DNA of 57,624 nucleotides from an uncultured Alphaproteobacteria bacterium (lineage in GTDB: Bacteria; Pseudomonadota; Alphaproteobacteria; HIMB59): contig CACBDV010000005.1 of assembly GCA_902538085.1 (NCBI GenBank), positions 1 through 57,624 on the forward strand. The letters are read 5' to 3'. Shown here in pieces: positions 23,850 to 32,293 of the stretch; position 1 is the stretch's first letter; each line of letters begins with the position of its first letter. A program made the translations under genes and the position numbers. The notes beneath the pieces were generated by a model. That model saw nothing but the letters and a program-made list of their open reading frames with translations. It was not told where the DNA came from and did no database searches.

Positions 23850-25010
23850 TTAAGCCTTTAAATGTTTGATGGCAGCAGCAACACCACTTCCAAGTTCAAA
23901 TTTTATTCCCACATCGTACATGGCTAATTCTGCAGTAGAGATTGCACCTAAAATCATCGTGCTGTTTAAATCTCCAAGGTGACCTATTCTAAACAACTTT
24001 CCAGCTACTTTATTAAGCCCTCCTCCAAACGAGGTGTTATACTTATTGTATGCTGTTTTAACAACATCAGTAGAGTCAATTCCCTCAGGTACCATTATTG
24101 CTGTAACAGTATTTGAATAAAGTGAAGGGTCTTTTGCACAAAGTTTAAGACCCCATGCGCTAGATGCTTTTTGAACAGCTTGTGCTAAAAATTTATGACG
24201 AGCATAAATATTATCAATTCCCTCTTCCATCATCATATTAAGCGCCTCTCTAAGTCCTCTTAGAAGTGGCATTGGATTAGTATAAGGCCAATAGCCTGTT
24301 TCATTTATTTTAAGCATATCATGATAATCATAATAAGCTCTGGGTAAGTTAGATGTTTTTGCAATTTCTAAAGCCTTTTGGCTTACACAAGATATAGCTA
24401 AACCAGCAGGTAACATAAATCCTTTTTGAGAGCCTGAAACTGCAACATCAACCCCCCATGCATCCATTTCAAATTTGATTGAACCTATTGAACTTACGCC
24501 GTCAACAAATAGTAAGGCAGGATGATTAAGATTATTTAAAAGGTCTCTTGTTGCTTTAACATCATTTGTAACGCCTGTTGAAGTTTCATTGTGAGTTACA
24601 AGAACTGCTTTGATATTATGATCTTTATCCTCTGATAATATTTTTTCAAATTCATCATGAGGCGTCCCGGAACCCCACTCTAAATCAACTTCCTCAACTT
24701 CAATATGTAGTTTTTTACACATTTCTATCCAAAGGTGTGAAAAATGTCCAAATCTAGCTGATAAAACTTTATCTCCCTTACTTAATAAATTTGTAAGAGC
24801 TGCTTCCCATCCACTTGAACCTGTACCAGGAAATATAATTGGTTGTGCAGATGTTGTCTCAAAAACTTTTTTTAAATCGTTTATTAGTGGGTGCCAAAAT
24901 TTATCCATACCGGGTGCACGATGGTCCTCGTTTGATATATCCATCGCCTGTCTTACCCTATCTGGCATGTTTGTAGGTCCTGGTACGAAAAGTGAAATTT
25001 TACCTGGCAT
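23850..25010 (-). CDS. Class V aminotransferase, serine-glyoxylate / alanine-glyoxylate type
   Basis: 386 residues. Characteristic opening FVPGPTNMPDRVRQAMDISNEDHRAP; PLP-binding parts GTGSSGWEAALTNLL, THNETSTGVTND, VDGVSSIG, and the Schiff-base lysine Lys196 in VSGSQKGFMLPAG. End region FRIGHLGDLN fits the same family. Reaction: transfer of an amino group from serine, alanine or aspartate to glyoxylate, giving glycine. Some members are the aspartate-glyoxylate enzyme BhcA of the beta-hydroxyaspartate cycle, but no bhcB, bhcC or bhcD is present here. Start preferred because nothing family-like lies upstream. The next gene, the PanE-like reductase, follows directly. Confidence 0.85.
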   Translation of the reverse strand: MPGKISLFVPGPTNMPDRVRQAMDISNEDHRAPGMDKFWHPLINDLKKVFETTSAQPIIFPGTGSSGWEAALTNLLSKGDKVLSARFGHFSHLWIEMCKKLHIEVEEVDLEWGSGTPHDEFEKILSEDKDHNIKAVLVTHNETSTGVTNDVKATRDLLNNLNHPALLFVDGVSSIGSIKFEMDAWGVDVAVSGSQKGFMLPAGLAISCVSQKALEIAKTSNLPRAYYDYHDMLKINETGYWPYTNPMPLLRGLREALNMMMEEGIDNIYARHKFLAQAVQKASSAWGLKLCAKDPSLYSNTVTAIMVPEGIDSTDVVKTAYNKYNTSFGGGLNKVAGKLFRIGHLGDLNSTMILGAISTAELAMYDVGIKFELGSGVAAAIKHLKA

Positions 25011-25078
25011 AATTTATTCTATATCCTTTCTATACAAATAATGACCTTATGGATTGCTTTAATACAATATTTATTAAA

Positions 25079-25095
25079 ATTTCACAAAGTGAAAT
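25079..25095 (-). terminator. Perfect hairpin ATTTCAC-TTT-GTGAAAT: weak terminator or operator
   Basis: Seven-base arms with a three-base loop. On the minus strand it lies just downstream of tRNA-Glu and is followed by TTTTAATAA, so it may end the tRNA transcript. It is also about 69-85 bases upstream of the aminotransferase start, where an operator would sit. The stem has only two G-C pairs, weak for an intrinsic terminator. Between 25011 and 25111 nothing else was recognised. Confidence 0.4.
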
Positions 25096-25111
25096 AAAAA
25101 AGTCAATATTT

Positions 25112-25186
25112 TGGCATCTCCTACGGGAATCGAACCCGTGTCTTCACCGTGAAAGGGTGATGTCCTAACCGCTAGACGAAGGAGAC
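25112..25186 (-). tRNA. tRNA-Glu (UUC)
   Basis: Reading the minus strand, acceptor arms GTCTCCT and AGGAGAT pair (one G-U), with T-loop GGTTCGATTCC and anticodon loop containing TTC. Discriminator G is followed by an encoded CCA, included in the span. Seventy-five bases in all. It lies alone between recJ and the aminotransferase gene. Confidence 0.93.
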
Positions 25187-25233
25187 ATCGGTGTTTAAAA
25201 CAAACAAAATAGCTAGATTTACTAAAAAATCAA

Positions 25234-26955
25234 TCAATGAATATCTTCAAGATGAATTATAGTTTTTTCACTATAAGTATCTTTTTTTACCTTAAAATAG
25301 CAATTAAACTCAAGTTTGTTTGATAAATAATTTTTTAATTCTTTCGATGAAATATCGAAGAACATGCCCTCACATGAAAAGCCAAGATTATCAGATACTT
25401 TTAATTTGGCATGCTTATCTTTAAAAATTTGTAATATTTCAATTTTAGCATTTTCAATTTTAAATATTGGCTCAGCATTTTGTTGGCCAAAAGGACTTAA
25501 ATACTCAAGGTCACTTAAAAGATTATTATTGATAACATTTACATCAATTAGAGAGTCATAAGACTTTTCATTTAAAATTTCCAGGTTATTTGTCTCTTCA
25601 ATTAAAAAGTTTTTAAATACATCAACATTTTCTTTTTTTAAAGTAAAACCACAAGCTTTATGGTGACCGCCACCTTTAATCAAAATACCTTTTTCTGTAG
25701 CTTGCATCATCAATAATCCAATATTCTTTTCACCCTGCGATCTACCTGATCCAACAACCAAATCGTTTGATTGAGTCATTACAAATGATGGACGATTATT
25801 AATACGCATTAATCTTCCAGCTATAATTCCTACAACGCCAATATGCCATTTTTCATCATAGAAAAAATTTATATTTAAATTGTTATTGATGTTGATATCT
25901 ATTTCTTTAACAATTTTCGATTGAATTTTTTGTCTGTTTTGATTGTGAAGCTCAATAATTTGTGCAAACTGAACAGCTTGATGTATGTTTTCTGAGGATA
26001 AAAGATTATAAGCAAGTAAAGACTCTCCCATTCTTCCCCCAGCGTTAATTCTAGGGCCTATAATATATCCGAGATGATATTCTGATATTTTTTGTTTTAT
26101 CTTTGCAAGATTAATAAGAGTTTGTATACCTTTATTGCTGTTATCAGAATTAATTAGTCTCAATCCTTGTTTTACAAGTGTTCGATTTATATTGTTTAAA
26201 GGGACTAGATCACAAATAGTAGCAAGAGAAACAAGATCTAAATATTGTAATACATCTTTTTTTTCAAAGATTTCCTCATTATTTAAAAAAACGACAACTA
26301 AAAATGATAGCGCTGTTGCACATAAATCATCAAGATTAGATTTATCCTCTGGTGTTTTAGGATTTATAACAATCGACTCATTAAAGTAATGATCACATTC
26401 ATGATGATCAATTACAAGAATTTCTGCACCTTTGCTGTTAATATATTTTTGTTCATCAACATTATTACTGCCGCAATCTAAAACCAAAATGTTCGAGCTA
26501 AATTCCAGCAATTTGTTACAGGCAGGTGTGCTTAATCCATACCCTTCACTTAATCTATTTGGGATATAGATAAAAACCTCAATATCAAATTGAGAGAGAT
26601 ATTTTTTAAATATCGATGCTGCACAGGCTCCATCTACATCATAATCTGAGAATATAGAAATTTTTTTATCACTTTTTATTTTTTTAAAGAATGAGATTAC
26701 TTTATTTAAATTATTTAATTTTAAAATTTCTTTTATAGAAATGTTGTCTTTTAATTTTGAATTCAAAAAATTCGGTATTTTGTTAATTTTACGATTTATT
26801 AATAATTTTGAAAGGTTAATAGATATATTGTTTTTTTGAGCAACCTCAAAAACTAATTCATCATTTATATCTGAATTTAATGGTCTCCAAATAGTACCGT
26901 TAAAACTCTTATCAGTAGTCAAGTTGTTTGATGTCAAAGTTGTGTTTTCCATCAA
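25234..26955 (-). CDS. recJ: Single-stranded-DNA-specific exonuclease RecJ
   Basis: 573 residues. DHH-family motifs in order: ISIFSDYDVDGACAASI (motif I, DYDVDG), VLDCGSNN, VIDHHECD (DHH), and in the DHHA1 part VGIIAGRLMRINNRPSFVM, with VVGSGRSQGEKNIGLLMMQ and KGGGHHKACGFTL. It degrades single-stranded DNA 5' to 3' in RecF recombination, mismatch and base-excision repair. It overlaps the end of glpX by 44 bases from the ATG at 26955; a TTG at 26922 would shorten the overlap to 11 bases and is a real alternative. hom-glpX-recJ is a common alphaproteobacterial order. Confidence 0.92.
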   Translation of the reverse strand: MMENTTLTSNNLTTDKSFNGTIWRPLNSDINDELVFEVAQKNNISINLSKLLINRKINKIPNFLNSKLKDNISIKEILKLNNLNKVISFFKKIKSDKKISIFSDYDVDGACAASIFKKYLSQFDIEVFIYIPNRLSEGYGLSTPACNKLLEFSSNILVLDCGSNNVDEQKYINSKGAEILVIDHHECDHYFNESIVINPKTPEDKSNLDDLCATALSFLVVVFLNNEEIFEKKDVLQYLDLVSLATICDLVPLNNINRTLVKQGLRLINSDNSNKGIQTLINLAKIKQKISEYHLGYIIGPRINAGGRMGESLLAYNLLSSENIHQAVQFAQIIELHNQNRQKIQSKIVKEIDININNNLNINFFYDEKWHIGVVGIIAGRLMRINNRPSFVMTQSNDLVVGSGRSQGEKNIGLLMMQATEKGILIKGGGHHKACGFTLKKENVDVFKNFLIEETNNLEILNEKSYDSLIDVNVINNNLLSDLEYLSPFGQQNAEPIFKIENAKIEILQIFKDKHAKLKVSDNLGFSCEGMFFDISSKELKNYLSNKLEFNCYFKVKKDTYSEKTIIHLEDIH

Positions 26956-27865
26956 TCTCTCTAATAGTCCCAGTTTTTGAACGCATCACAATGGAATGTG
27001 TAGTTGCAAAATTCTTATTTATATTAATACCACGAAGCATCGTACCATCAGTTACACCTGTAGCTGAAAACATAACATCTCCTGTAGCTAGATCGTTTAG
27101 CTTATAAATTTTATTTAAATTTGTTATGCCAGTTTTTTTCGCTCTGTCAGTTTCTTGATCATTATAAAAAATAAGTTGTCCCTCTAAATATCCTCCAACA
27201 CATTGTAAAGCAGCGGCGGCTAGCACACCTTCTGGAGCGCCGCCTATACCGTAATACATATCAATGTTACTACTATCTATGACAGAGGAAATGACAGCAC
27301 TGACATCTCCATCACCAATAATTTTTATTCTAGCACCTGCAGATCTTATTATTTCAATATCTTCTTGGTGTCTTTCTCGATCTAAAACACATATTACTAA
27401 ATCCTCAGTATTAATTTTTTTATATTCTGCCAGTGCTTTAATATTTGATCTAAGATCTTGGCTGAGAGATACAACATTTTCATTTTCAACCTTAGCTGAA
27501 ATTTTTCTCATATAGACATCTGGTGCATTTAAAAAACCACCCTCTTGAGCCAACGCAATAACAGCCATAGCGTTCTCTCCACCTTTTGCAGTTATTGTAG
27601 TGCCCTCTAAAGGATCAAGGGCTATATCGACATTAGGGCCACCCTGACCCACTTTCTCACCTATATAGAGCATGGGTGCTTCATCTCTCTCACCCTCACC
27701 TATAACTACTGTCCCAGATATTGTAAGAGAATTTAGACATTTTCTCATTGCATCAACAGCAGCCTGATCAGCTGCCTTTTCATTTCCTCTTCCAATATGT
27801 TTAGAAGCAGCTAATGCTGCAAATTCAGAAACTCGAACTAACTCAATAGCAAGATTTCTATCCAA
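26912..27865 (-). CDS. glpX: Fructose-1,6-bisphosphatase class II (GlpX)
   Basis: 317 residues, the standard GlpX length. Motifs: LIRVSEFAALAA-type opening (VRVSEFAALAASKHIGRGNEKAAD), VIGEGERDEAPMLYIGE, DIALDPLEGTTITAKGGENAMAVIA (metal/phosphate DPLEGT), IGDGDVSAVI, YYGIGGAPEGVLAAAALQCVGG. Reaction: fructose 1,6-bisphosphate to fructose 6-phosphate, for gluconeogenesis; some members also act on sedoheptulose bisphosphate. It overlaps hom by 8 bases. Confidence 0.93.
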   Translation of the reverse strand: MDRNLAIELVRVSEFAALAASKHIGRGNEKAADQAAVDAMRKCLNSLTISGTVVIGEGERDEAPMLYIGEKVGQGGPNVDIALDPLEGTTITAKGGENAMAVIALAQEGGFLNAPDVYMRKISAKVENENVVSLSQDLRSNIKALAEYKKINTEDLVICVLDRERHQEDIEIIRSAGARIKIIGDGDVSAVISSVIDSSNIDMYYGIGGAPEGVLAAAALQCVGGYLEGQLIFYNDQETDRAKKTGITNLNKIYKLNDLATGDVMFSATGVTDGTMLRGININKNFATTHSIVMRSKTGTIREIDGKHNFDIKQLDY

Positions 27866-29144
27866 TATTGTCCTCTATTCTGATAACTGATATCTCGTTT
27901 TTAATAAAATTTGTCTTTTTTAAATTATTTACAACTTGAGTGATATTTTTTATACCAACAGAATCAGATATAATAATTATAGGAACAACTTTTTCATTAG
28001 TAGTATTCAATTGAATTATAGATTTTATGGAAATTGATTTTTGAGAAAATAATTGGGCAATCGATTTAAGAACACCAACTTTATTGAGCACAGACATTCT
28101 TAGGTAATATGGCCTGACTCTTTGTGATTGATTGACAAACTTTGCATTCAACATTTGTGAGTATTTTTTTATAAAGATACCTTTATTAGAGGAATAATTA
28201 ATAAATCTTTTGATATCTGAGATGATAGAAGTAGCTGTTGGGTAACCTCCTGCTCCTTTGCCAACTAAGCTAGTTTTTAAAAAATTCTCACCTTCTAAAG
28301 TAATAACATTTTCTTCAAAATTAGTTTTTGCAATCAAACTTGACTCTGGCACAAAACAGGGTGCCACAGATGAAAAAAACTTATTTTTATATCTCTCTGT
28401 TAAAGAGACAAGTTTTAATTTATAACCAAGATTAAGACCTTGTTCTAAATCTATTAGCTTAATATTTTCAATTCCATCGTAGTGCATATCAGAAAATTTA
28501 AACTTTTTTCCAAAAGATATATTTGAGAGTAAAACAAGTTTGTGCATAGCATCTTTTCCAGATAAATCAGCACTAGAGTCTTGTTCAGCAAATTCATTTT
28601 TAATAGCTTGTACTAATGTTTCTTTGAAACTGATCTTATTTTCATACATTTTTGAAATGATATAGTTAGTTGTTCCATTAAAAATTCCATAAATTGAATT
28701 TATTTTTGAAGGGTGAATACTATGCTCTATTGTACTTATCACAGGTACGGCACCTAATACAGCAGCCTCAAAACCTAAAAATAAATTCGACTTATCAAAG
28801 CCCTCAAAAAACGAATTAGACTTTTCTGCCAATTGAGCCTTATTAGCAGTAATAAGAGATATTTTATTTTTTAAACAAAATTTATATAGATCATTTATGT
28901 ACTTCCCTGTACCTCCAATAGTTTCAATGATTAAGTCAGGTTTAAATTGGATTAAGCTCTTATAATCGCCTACCCATTTGTATTTACTAATTTTGATTAT
29001 TCTTTTCTTTTTCTTATTTTTTGCACCAATGGCAACTATTTCACATTTAGTATCATCTAAAATGTATGAATTTTTTTCTAATAGCTTTACAACATGAGAG
29101 CCTACAACTCCTAAACCTAAAACTGCTATTTTAATCTTGTTCAT
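27858..29144 (-). CDS. hom: Homoserine dehydrogenase with C-terminal ACT domain
   Basis: 428 residues. NAD(P) domain starts [21 protein letters not shown]; catalytic domain has ITANKAQLAEKS, FEAAVLGAVPVISTIEHS, IYGIFNGTTNYIISKMYE, and the active-site stretch AEQDSSADLSGKDAMHKLVLL (catalytic Lys and Asp). ACT domain about 345-428 (LRMSVLNKVGVLKSIAQLFSQ), which allows threonine feedback. Reaction: aspartate semialdehyde + NAD(P)H to homoserine, in threonine and methionine synthesis. Overlaps glpX by 8 bases and the preceding small frame by 14. Confidence 0.92.
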   Translation of the reverse strand: MNKIKIAVLGLGVVGSHVVKLLEKNSYILDDTKCEIVAIGAKNKKKKRIIKISKYKWVGDYKSLIQFKPDLIIETIGGTGKYINDLYKFCLKNKISLITANKAQLAEKSNSFFEGFDKSNLFLGFEAAVLGAVPVISTIEHSIHPSKINSIYGIFNGTTNYIISKMYENKISFKETLVQAIKNEFAEQDSSADLSGKDAMHKLVLLSNISFGKKFKFSDMHYDGIENIKLIDLEQGLNLGYKLKLVSLTERYKNKFFSSVAPCFVPESSLIAKTNFEENVITLEGENFLKTSLVGKGAGGYPTATSIISDIKRFINYSSNKGIFIKKYSQMLNAKFVNQSQRVRPYYLRMSVLNKVGVLKSIAQLFSQKSISIKSIIQLNTTNEKVVPIIIISDSVGIKNITQVVNNLKKTNFIKNEISVIRIEDNIG

Positions 29145-29352
29145 TTTGAGATTTTAAAATTTGTTCTTTTCTAATACTACTCTTTTCGTTGAATTCCTCT
29201 AATTCTTTTTTCTTTTCCATCAAATTTTTATCGAAATTTTGGAATGATCTTTCGCAAGAAATAGTAATTATTGAAAGTGAAATGACAGAAAAAATAAATA
29301 AAAAATTATCTTTTAGAGAACTGAAAACTTCGTCTAGCTTTTTGCCTACCAT
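29131..29352 (-). CDS. Possible small single-pass membrane protein between rpsI and hom
   Basis: 73 residues, not recognised. A short cytoplasmic-type start ([14 protein letters not shown]), one hydrophobic helix ([18 protein letters not shown], about 16-33) and a highly charged, coiled-coil-like tail rich in K, E and Q. The arrangement is FtsB/FtsL-like in topology only; no sequence likeness is claimed. It begins 47 bases inside the end of rpsI and overlaps the start of hom by 14. The 161-base gap between rpsI and hom is otherwise empty, unusually long for this minus-strand run, which supports a gene here. The start is uncertain. Confidence 0.45.
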   Translation of the reverse strand: MVGKKLDEVFSSLKDNFLFIFSVISLSIITISCERSFQNFDKNLMEKKKELEEFNEKSSIRKEQILKSQNEQD

Positions 29353-29695
29353 ACTTTTTTCGTTCTACTGTTCTAGAGTCTCTTGTTAAAAACCCATTTT
29401 TCTTTAAAACATCTTTGGTGTTTGGATCTATTTTTGTTAAAGCTCTGCTAAGTCCATGTTTGATAGCTCCAGCTTGACCAGATAAACCTCCACCTAATAC
29501 TGTAATTCTAAGATCCACAGAATCTGATTTTTTCGCAACCTCTAATGGTTGGTTAATTATCATTCTTAGTGCTTTGTCAGGAAAATAATCATCAATATTT
29601 TTTTTATTAATTGTTATATTTCCTGTTCCATTAGAAATCCAAACTCTTGCGATAGACTCTTTACGTCTTCCGGTACTATAGACTTGATCAGACAT
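29306..29695 (-). CDS. rpsI: Ribosomal protein S9
   Basis: 129 residues with the S9 pattern: [25 protein letters not shown] at the start, [25 protein letters not shown] in the middle, and the basic C-terminal tail ending SKR ([26 protein letters not shown]) that reaches the P-site tRNA. Small-subunit protein. It overlaps rplM by 8 bases, the usual L13-S9 pair. Confidence 0.95.
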   Translation of the reverse strand: MSDQVYSTGRRKESIARVWISNGTGNITINKKNIDDYFPDKALRMIINQPLEVAKKSDSVDLRITVLGGGLSGQAGAIKHGLSRALTKIDPNTKDVLKKNGFLTRDSRTVERKKYGRQKARRSFQFSKR

Positions 29696-30155
29696 TTACT
29701 ACGTTCTTCCTATTAATAGACTTAAAATCTAAGTTTTTTGGATTTTGAGACTCATGTGGATGATTGGCATCTCTATAAAGTTTTATATTATTTTTCATAA
29801 GGTCTCTAAATAAAGGAGAGTTTGGAAGCATTCCTTTTATTGCTTTTTTAATAATATCATTAGATTTATTATTTTCTTTTAGTTTTTCAGGTGTAGTTTC
29901 TTTAATTCCTCCAGGATGGCCTGTGTGTTTGTAATATTTTTTGTCAGTGTTTTTATTACCTGAAAATTTTACTTTATCAGTATTAATAATAATTACGCCA
30001 TCTCCGACAGGCAAATTAGGTGAATATTGTGCTTTGTTTTTACCTTTAAGAATTAAACTTACCCTTGAAGCAAGCCTTCCAACAGAAATATCAGTAGCAT
30101 CAAGCAAATGCCATGCTTTTTGAAATTCAGATTTTTTTAAAGTAGTAGTTTTCAC
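29688..30155 (-). CDS. rplM: Ribosomal protein L13
   Basis: 155 residues. Typical segments: [54 protein letters not shown], then [20 protein letters not shown] and [35 protein letters not shown]. Large-subunit assembly protein. The 106 bases between its start and tRNA-Pro hold only A+T-rich sequence and presumably the promoter of the L13-S9 operon. Confidence 0.95.
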   Translation of the reverse strand: MKTTTLKKSEFQKAWHLLDATDISVGRLASRVSLILKGKNKAQYSPNLPVGDGVIIINTDKVKFSGNKNTDKKYYKHTGHPGGIKETTPEKLKENNKSNDIIKKAIKGMLPNSPLFRDLMKNNIKLYRDANHPHESQNPKNLDFKSINRKNVVNV

Positions 30156-30261
30156 GATAGAGGGAATATAAGTAAAATCATTAAAAAAGCAAGGATTATA
30201 GATAAAATTTTCCTCATTAATTGATAATAAACTTAATTTTTAAACATTATTCTCATTTTTT

Positions 30262-30338
30262 TGGTCGGGGGTACTGGACTTGAACCAGCGACCTCACGCC
30301 CCCCAGACGCGCACTCTACCAGACTGAGCTAACCCCCG
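30262..30338 (-). tRNA. tRNA-Pro (GGG)
   Basis: On minus: acceptor CGGGGGT pairs with ACCCCCG, discriminator A and encoded CCA (included). D-loop AGCTCAGTCTGGTAGAG, anticodon loop CTGGGGG with anticodon GGG, T-arm GGTTCAAGTCC. 77 bases. Its first base is one base after the merR stop codon, so it is probably cut from the merR transcript; the merR-tRNA-Pro order is common in Alphaproteobacteria. Confidence 0.93.
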
Positions 30339-30339
30339 A

Positions 30340-30648
30340 TTATCTAGACTTCTTTAATAATCCCAATAAATCCTTCAAATCTGACAAGATATTATCATCT
30401 AGCGATTTCATTTTAAGCTTTGATTTTGATAAATAATCGTTGACCCCATCAAGTGTCAATTTTTGAACATCAAGTAAGTATTTTATTTTTTTTAAAAGAA
30501 GTAAGTTCTCATAATCATACAGTCTATGTCCAGATTGAGTTCTGATAACTTTAAGTTTTTTTATTCTACTCTCCCAAAACCTGATTGTATGTTTCTGCTC
30601 TCCCACTAATTGAGATACATCATCAATATTGTAAAAATTTTTACTCAT
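30340..30648 (-). CDS. MerR-family small DNA-binding protein
   Basis: 102 residues. A MerR-type winged helix: NIDDVSQLVGEQKHTIRFWESRI (here HTIRFWES in place of the usual xxLRYWExx), then SGHRLYDYENLLLLKKIKYLLDVQKLTLDGVNDYL, the standard arm and start of the dimer helix. No metal-binding cysteines. This is the small MerR protein that alphaproteobacteria keep after ihfA; its targets are unknown. It overlaps ihfA by 4 bases and ends one base before tRNA-Pro. Confidence 0.85.
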   Translation of the reverse strand: MSKNFYNIDDVSQLVGEQKHTIRFWESRIKKLKVIRTQSGHRLYDYENLLLLKKIKYLLDVQKLTLDGVNDYLSKSKLKMKSLDDNILSDLKDLLGLLKKSR

Positions 30649-30935
30649 AAGACTAATTTATTTGATTTTTTAAAACTTATAACTTTTCTAGATTTTATTA
30701 AATATTCCTCTTTGGTTTTTGGATTTCTACCTATCCTCTCATCTTTTTTTTTAATTTTAAATGAACCAATATTACTTATTGATAAATCAGAAATAATCAT
30801 TTCATTGCTCCAAATTTCAAGAATTTTATCAATTTTTTTGTAAATCGTGGAGTATGCTATACCAAATTCAATAGATATTTGTTTAGCAATACTCTCTCTG
30901 GTTGCTTTATCTTGAGACATTTTTCTTAATTTCAT
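30645..30935 (-). CDS. ihfA: Integration host factor alpha subunit (HU/IHF family)
   Basis: 96 residues from the ATG at 30935; the ATG at 30920 would give 91 and less overlap with plsX (14 instead of 29 bases) and matches the usual N-terminus better (SQDKATRESIAKQI). Motifs: SISNIGSFKIKKKDERIGRNPKTKEE, the DNA-intercalating beta-arm with the RNPKT proline, and KVISFKKSNKLV at the end. Bends DNA as a dimer with IhfB. The helical N-terminal part is more diverged than is normal. Confidence 0.85.
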   Translation of the reverse strand: MKLRKMSQDKATRESIAKQISIEFGIAYSTIYKKIDKILEIWSNEMIISDLSISNIGSFKIKKKDERIGRNPKTKEEYLIKSRKVISFKKSNKLVL

Positions 30936-31911
30936 TTAATAAATCATTGTCAATACATTTTATACCAAACTCTATAGCATTCGCGAATGCATGTGAGTCA
31001 GCATTCCCATGACTTTTAATTACAATGCCATTTACACCTATAAACATACCACCGTTGTAATTTCTAGGATCAATTAAATTTTTAAAGTCTTTGAAATTTT
31101 TTTTTAAGAGTAAAGATAGTATTTTTGAGAAAGAGGTAGAGGTTAGACTTTTTTTTAGAGAGTCAGTTATGAATTTAGATACACCCTCAGCCGTTTTCAA
31201 CGCAATATTTCCAGAAAATCCATCTGTGACAATAACATGATTATTTGTTGAGGTAATTTCATCAGCTTCTACAAATCCTTGATAATTTACTCTTTTATCA
31301 CTCTTCATTAATTCATGTGTCTCTTGAATCAAATTATTGCCTTTGAGCTCTTCTGATCCAATATTTAAAAGTGCCACTTTGGTATCAATTTGTGGATAGA
31401 GAACTTTGTAATAAGTACTTCCCATAACAGCAAAATCTAAAAGATTTTCTGAGTTACACTCAGCATTTGCGCCTAAATCTAAAAAACATACCGGATGTTT
31501 CTCTGAAGGAAAAAAAGAGGCAATTGCAGGTCTTGTGATATTTTCAATGGTCCTGAGATATACAGTTGAGTAAGCCATCATTGCGCCAGTGTTTCCTGCA
31601 GAAATAGTAATTTGATTTTTATTTTCTTTTAAATTTAAAATGGCATTTGACATAGAACTATTTCGATTATCCTTTTTTAAAGCATCGCTTGGTTTCATAT
31701 CCGGAGAAATAAAATTTTCAGATTGTGTCCATTTAGATTTATTAAATAGCTTTGAAAATGGCGATTTAAATTTCTCGTAAATATGTCTATCGGAATGTAA
31801 ATTGAATTTAATAGAAGAATTTTTGGTTTGGGCTATTAATGCCCCTTCTAGAACTGATTGTGGGGCAAAGTCTCCGCCGTGTAGGTCAAGATTAATTATA
31901 TATTTACTCAT
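30907..31911 (-). CDS. plsX: Phosphate acyltransferase PlsX
   Basis: 334 residues. PlsX motifs: NLDLHGGDFAPQSVLEGAL (usual DxMGGDxxP; here DLHGGDFAP), SMSNAILNLKENK, ISAGNTGAMMAYS, FLDLGANAECNSENLLDFAVMG, LLNIGSEELKGN, VTDGFSGNIALKTAEGVSKF and VIKSHGNADSHAFANAI. Makes acyl-phosphate from acyl-ACP for phospholipid synthesis, feeding PlsY (51615 in this window). In Alphaproteobacteria fabH normally follows; here plsX runs straight into ihfA with overlap. Confidence 0.92.
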   Translation of the reverse strand: MSKYIINLDLHGGDFAPQSVLEGALIAQTKNSSIKFNLHSDRHIYEKFKSPFSKLFNKSKWTQSENFISPDMKPSDALKKDNRNSSMSNAILNLKENKNQITISAGNTGAMMAYSTVYLRTIENITRPAIASFFPSEKHPVCFLDLGANAECNSENLLDFAVMGSTYYKVLYPQIDTKVALLNIGSEELKGNNLIQETHELMKSDKRVNYQGFVEADEITSTNNHVIVTDGFSGNIALKTAEGVSKFITDSLKKSLTSTSFSKILSLLLKKNFKDFKNLIDPRNYNGGMFIGVNGIVIKSHGNADSHAFANAIEFGIKCIDNDLLNEIKKNVSR

Positions 31912-31960
31912 TAATGTTTATTATTGCTTTAAAGAAACTTATACCTTATTTGTTTTTATT

Positions 31961-32293
31961 GTGAATATTTTAAAAATACCTCTTATTTTTATGGCCTTAT
32001 TAAGCTCAATAATTTTATTTTCCTGTTCTAAAGAGGTATATTTTTCTGGTATTTCAGAAACTAGTTTTAATGAAATTAAAGAAAATTATCAAAATATTAA
32101 TTACTCAAAAGAAGATGTGATAGCAATTATTGGGCCTCCTTTAATAAAGGAAAACTCAGATAATTTATGGATTTATAGAACAGATAAAAAAACAGGAATT
32201 GCTGCATTCAAACAAACAGCCTACAACAAGACCCTAAAACTTAAATTTGAAGATAATGTTTTAAGGTCTGTTGAAGAAATTGAATTAAATTAA
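31961..32293 (+). CDS. bamE: Outer-membrane assembly lipoprotein BamE (SmpA/OmlA family)
   Basis: 111 residues from a GTG at 31961. That start gives a proper lipoprotein signal: NILKIP, hydrophobic [14 protein letters not shown] and the lipid-accepting Cys22 (lipobox LFSC). A longer frame runs back to 31802 inside plsX and is not believed; an ATG at 31991 would leave the signal without its positive charge. Core: [30 protein letters not shown], the BamE beta-fold with GxP. Periplasm-facing subunit of the BAM complex. Its last 4 bases overlap the end of hppA, transcribed the other way. Confidence 0.8.
   Translation: MNILKIPLIFMALLSSIILFSCSKEVYFSGISETSFNEIKENYQNINYSKEDVIAIIGPPLIKENSDNLWIYRTDKKTGIAAFKQTAYNKTLKLKFEDNVLRSVEEIELN

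Noticed and set aside
23850-25010. BhcA of the beta-hydroxyaspartate cycle
   Set aside because: Same aminotransferase family, but bhcB, bhcC, bhcD and the IclR regulator are not next to it; left as serine/alanine-glyoxylate type.
26115-26130. TTTGTATACCTTT as a third GntR site
   Set aside because: Lies inside recJ, shares only the short GTATAC core and lacks the ATG-centred 7-base arms of the two operators.
31802-31960. Long N-terminal extension of bamE
   Set aside because: It is antisense to the start of plsX and would put about 50 hydrophilic residues in front of the lipoprotein signal; the GTG at 31961 gives a proper signal peptide.
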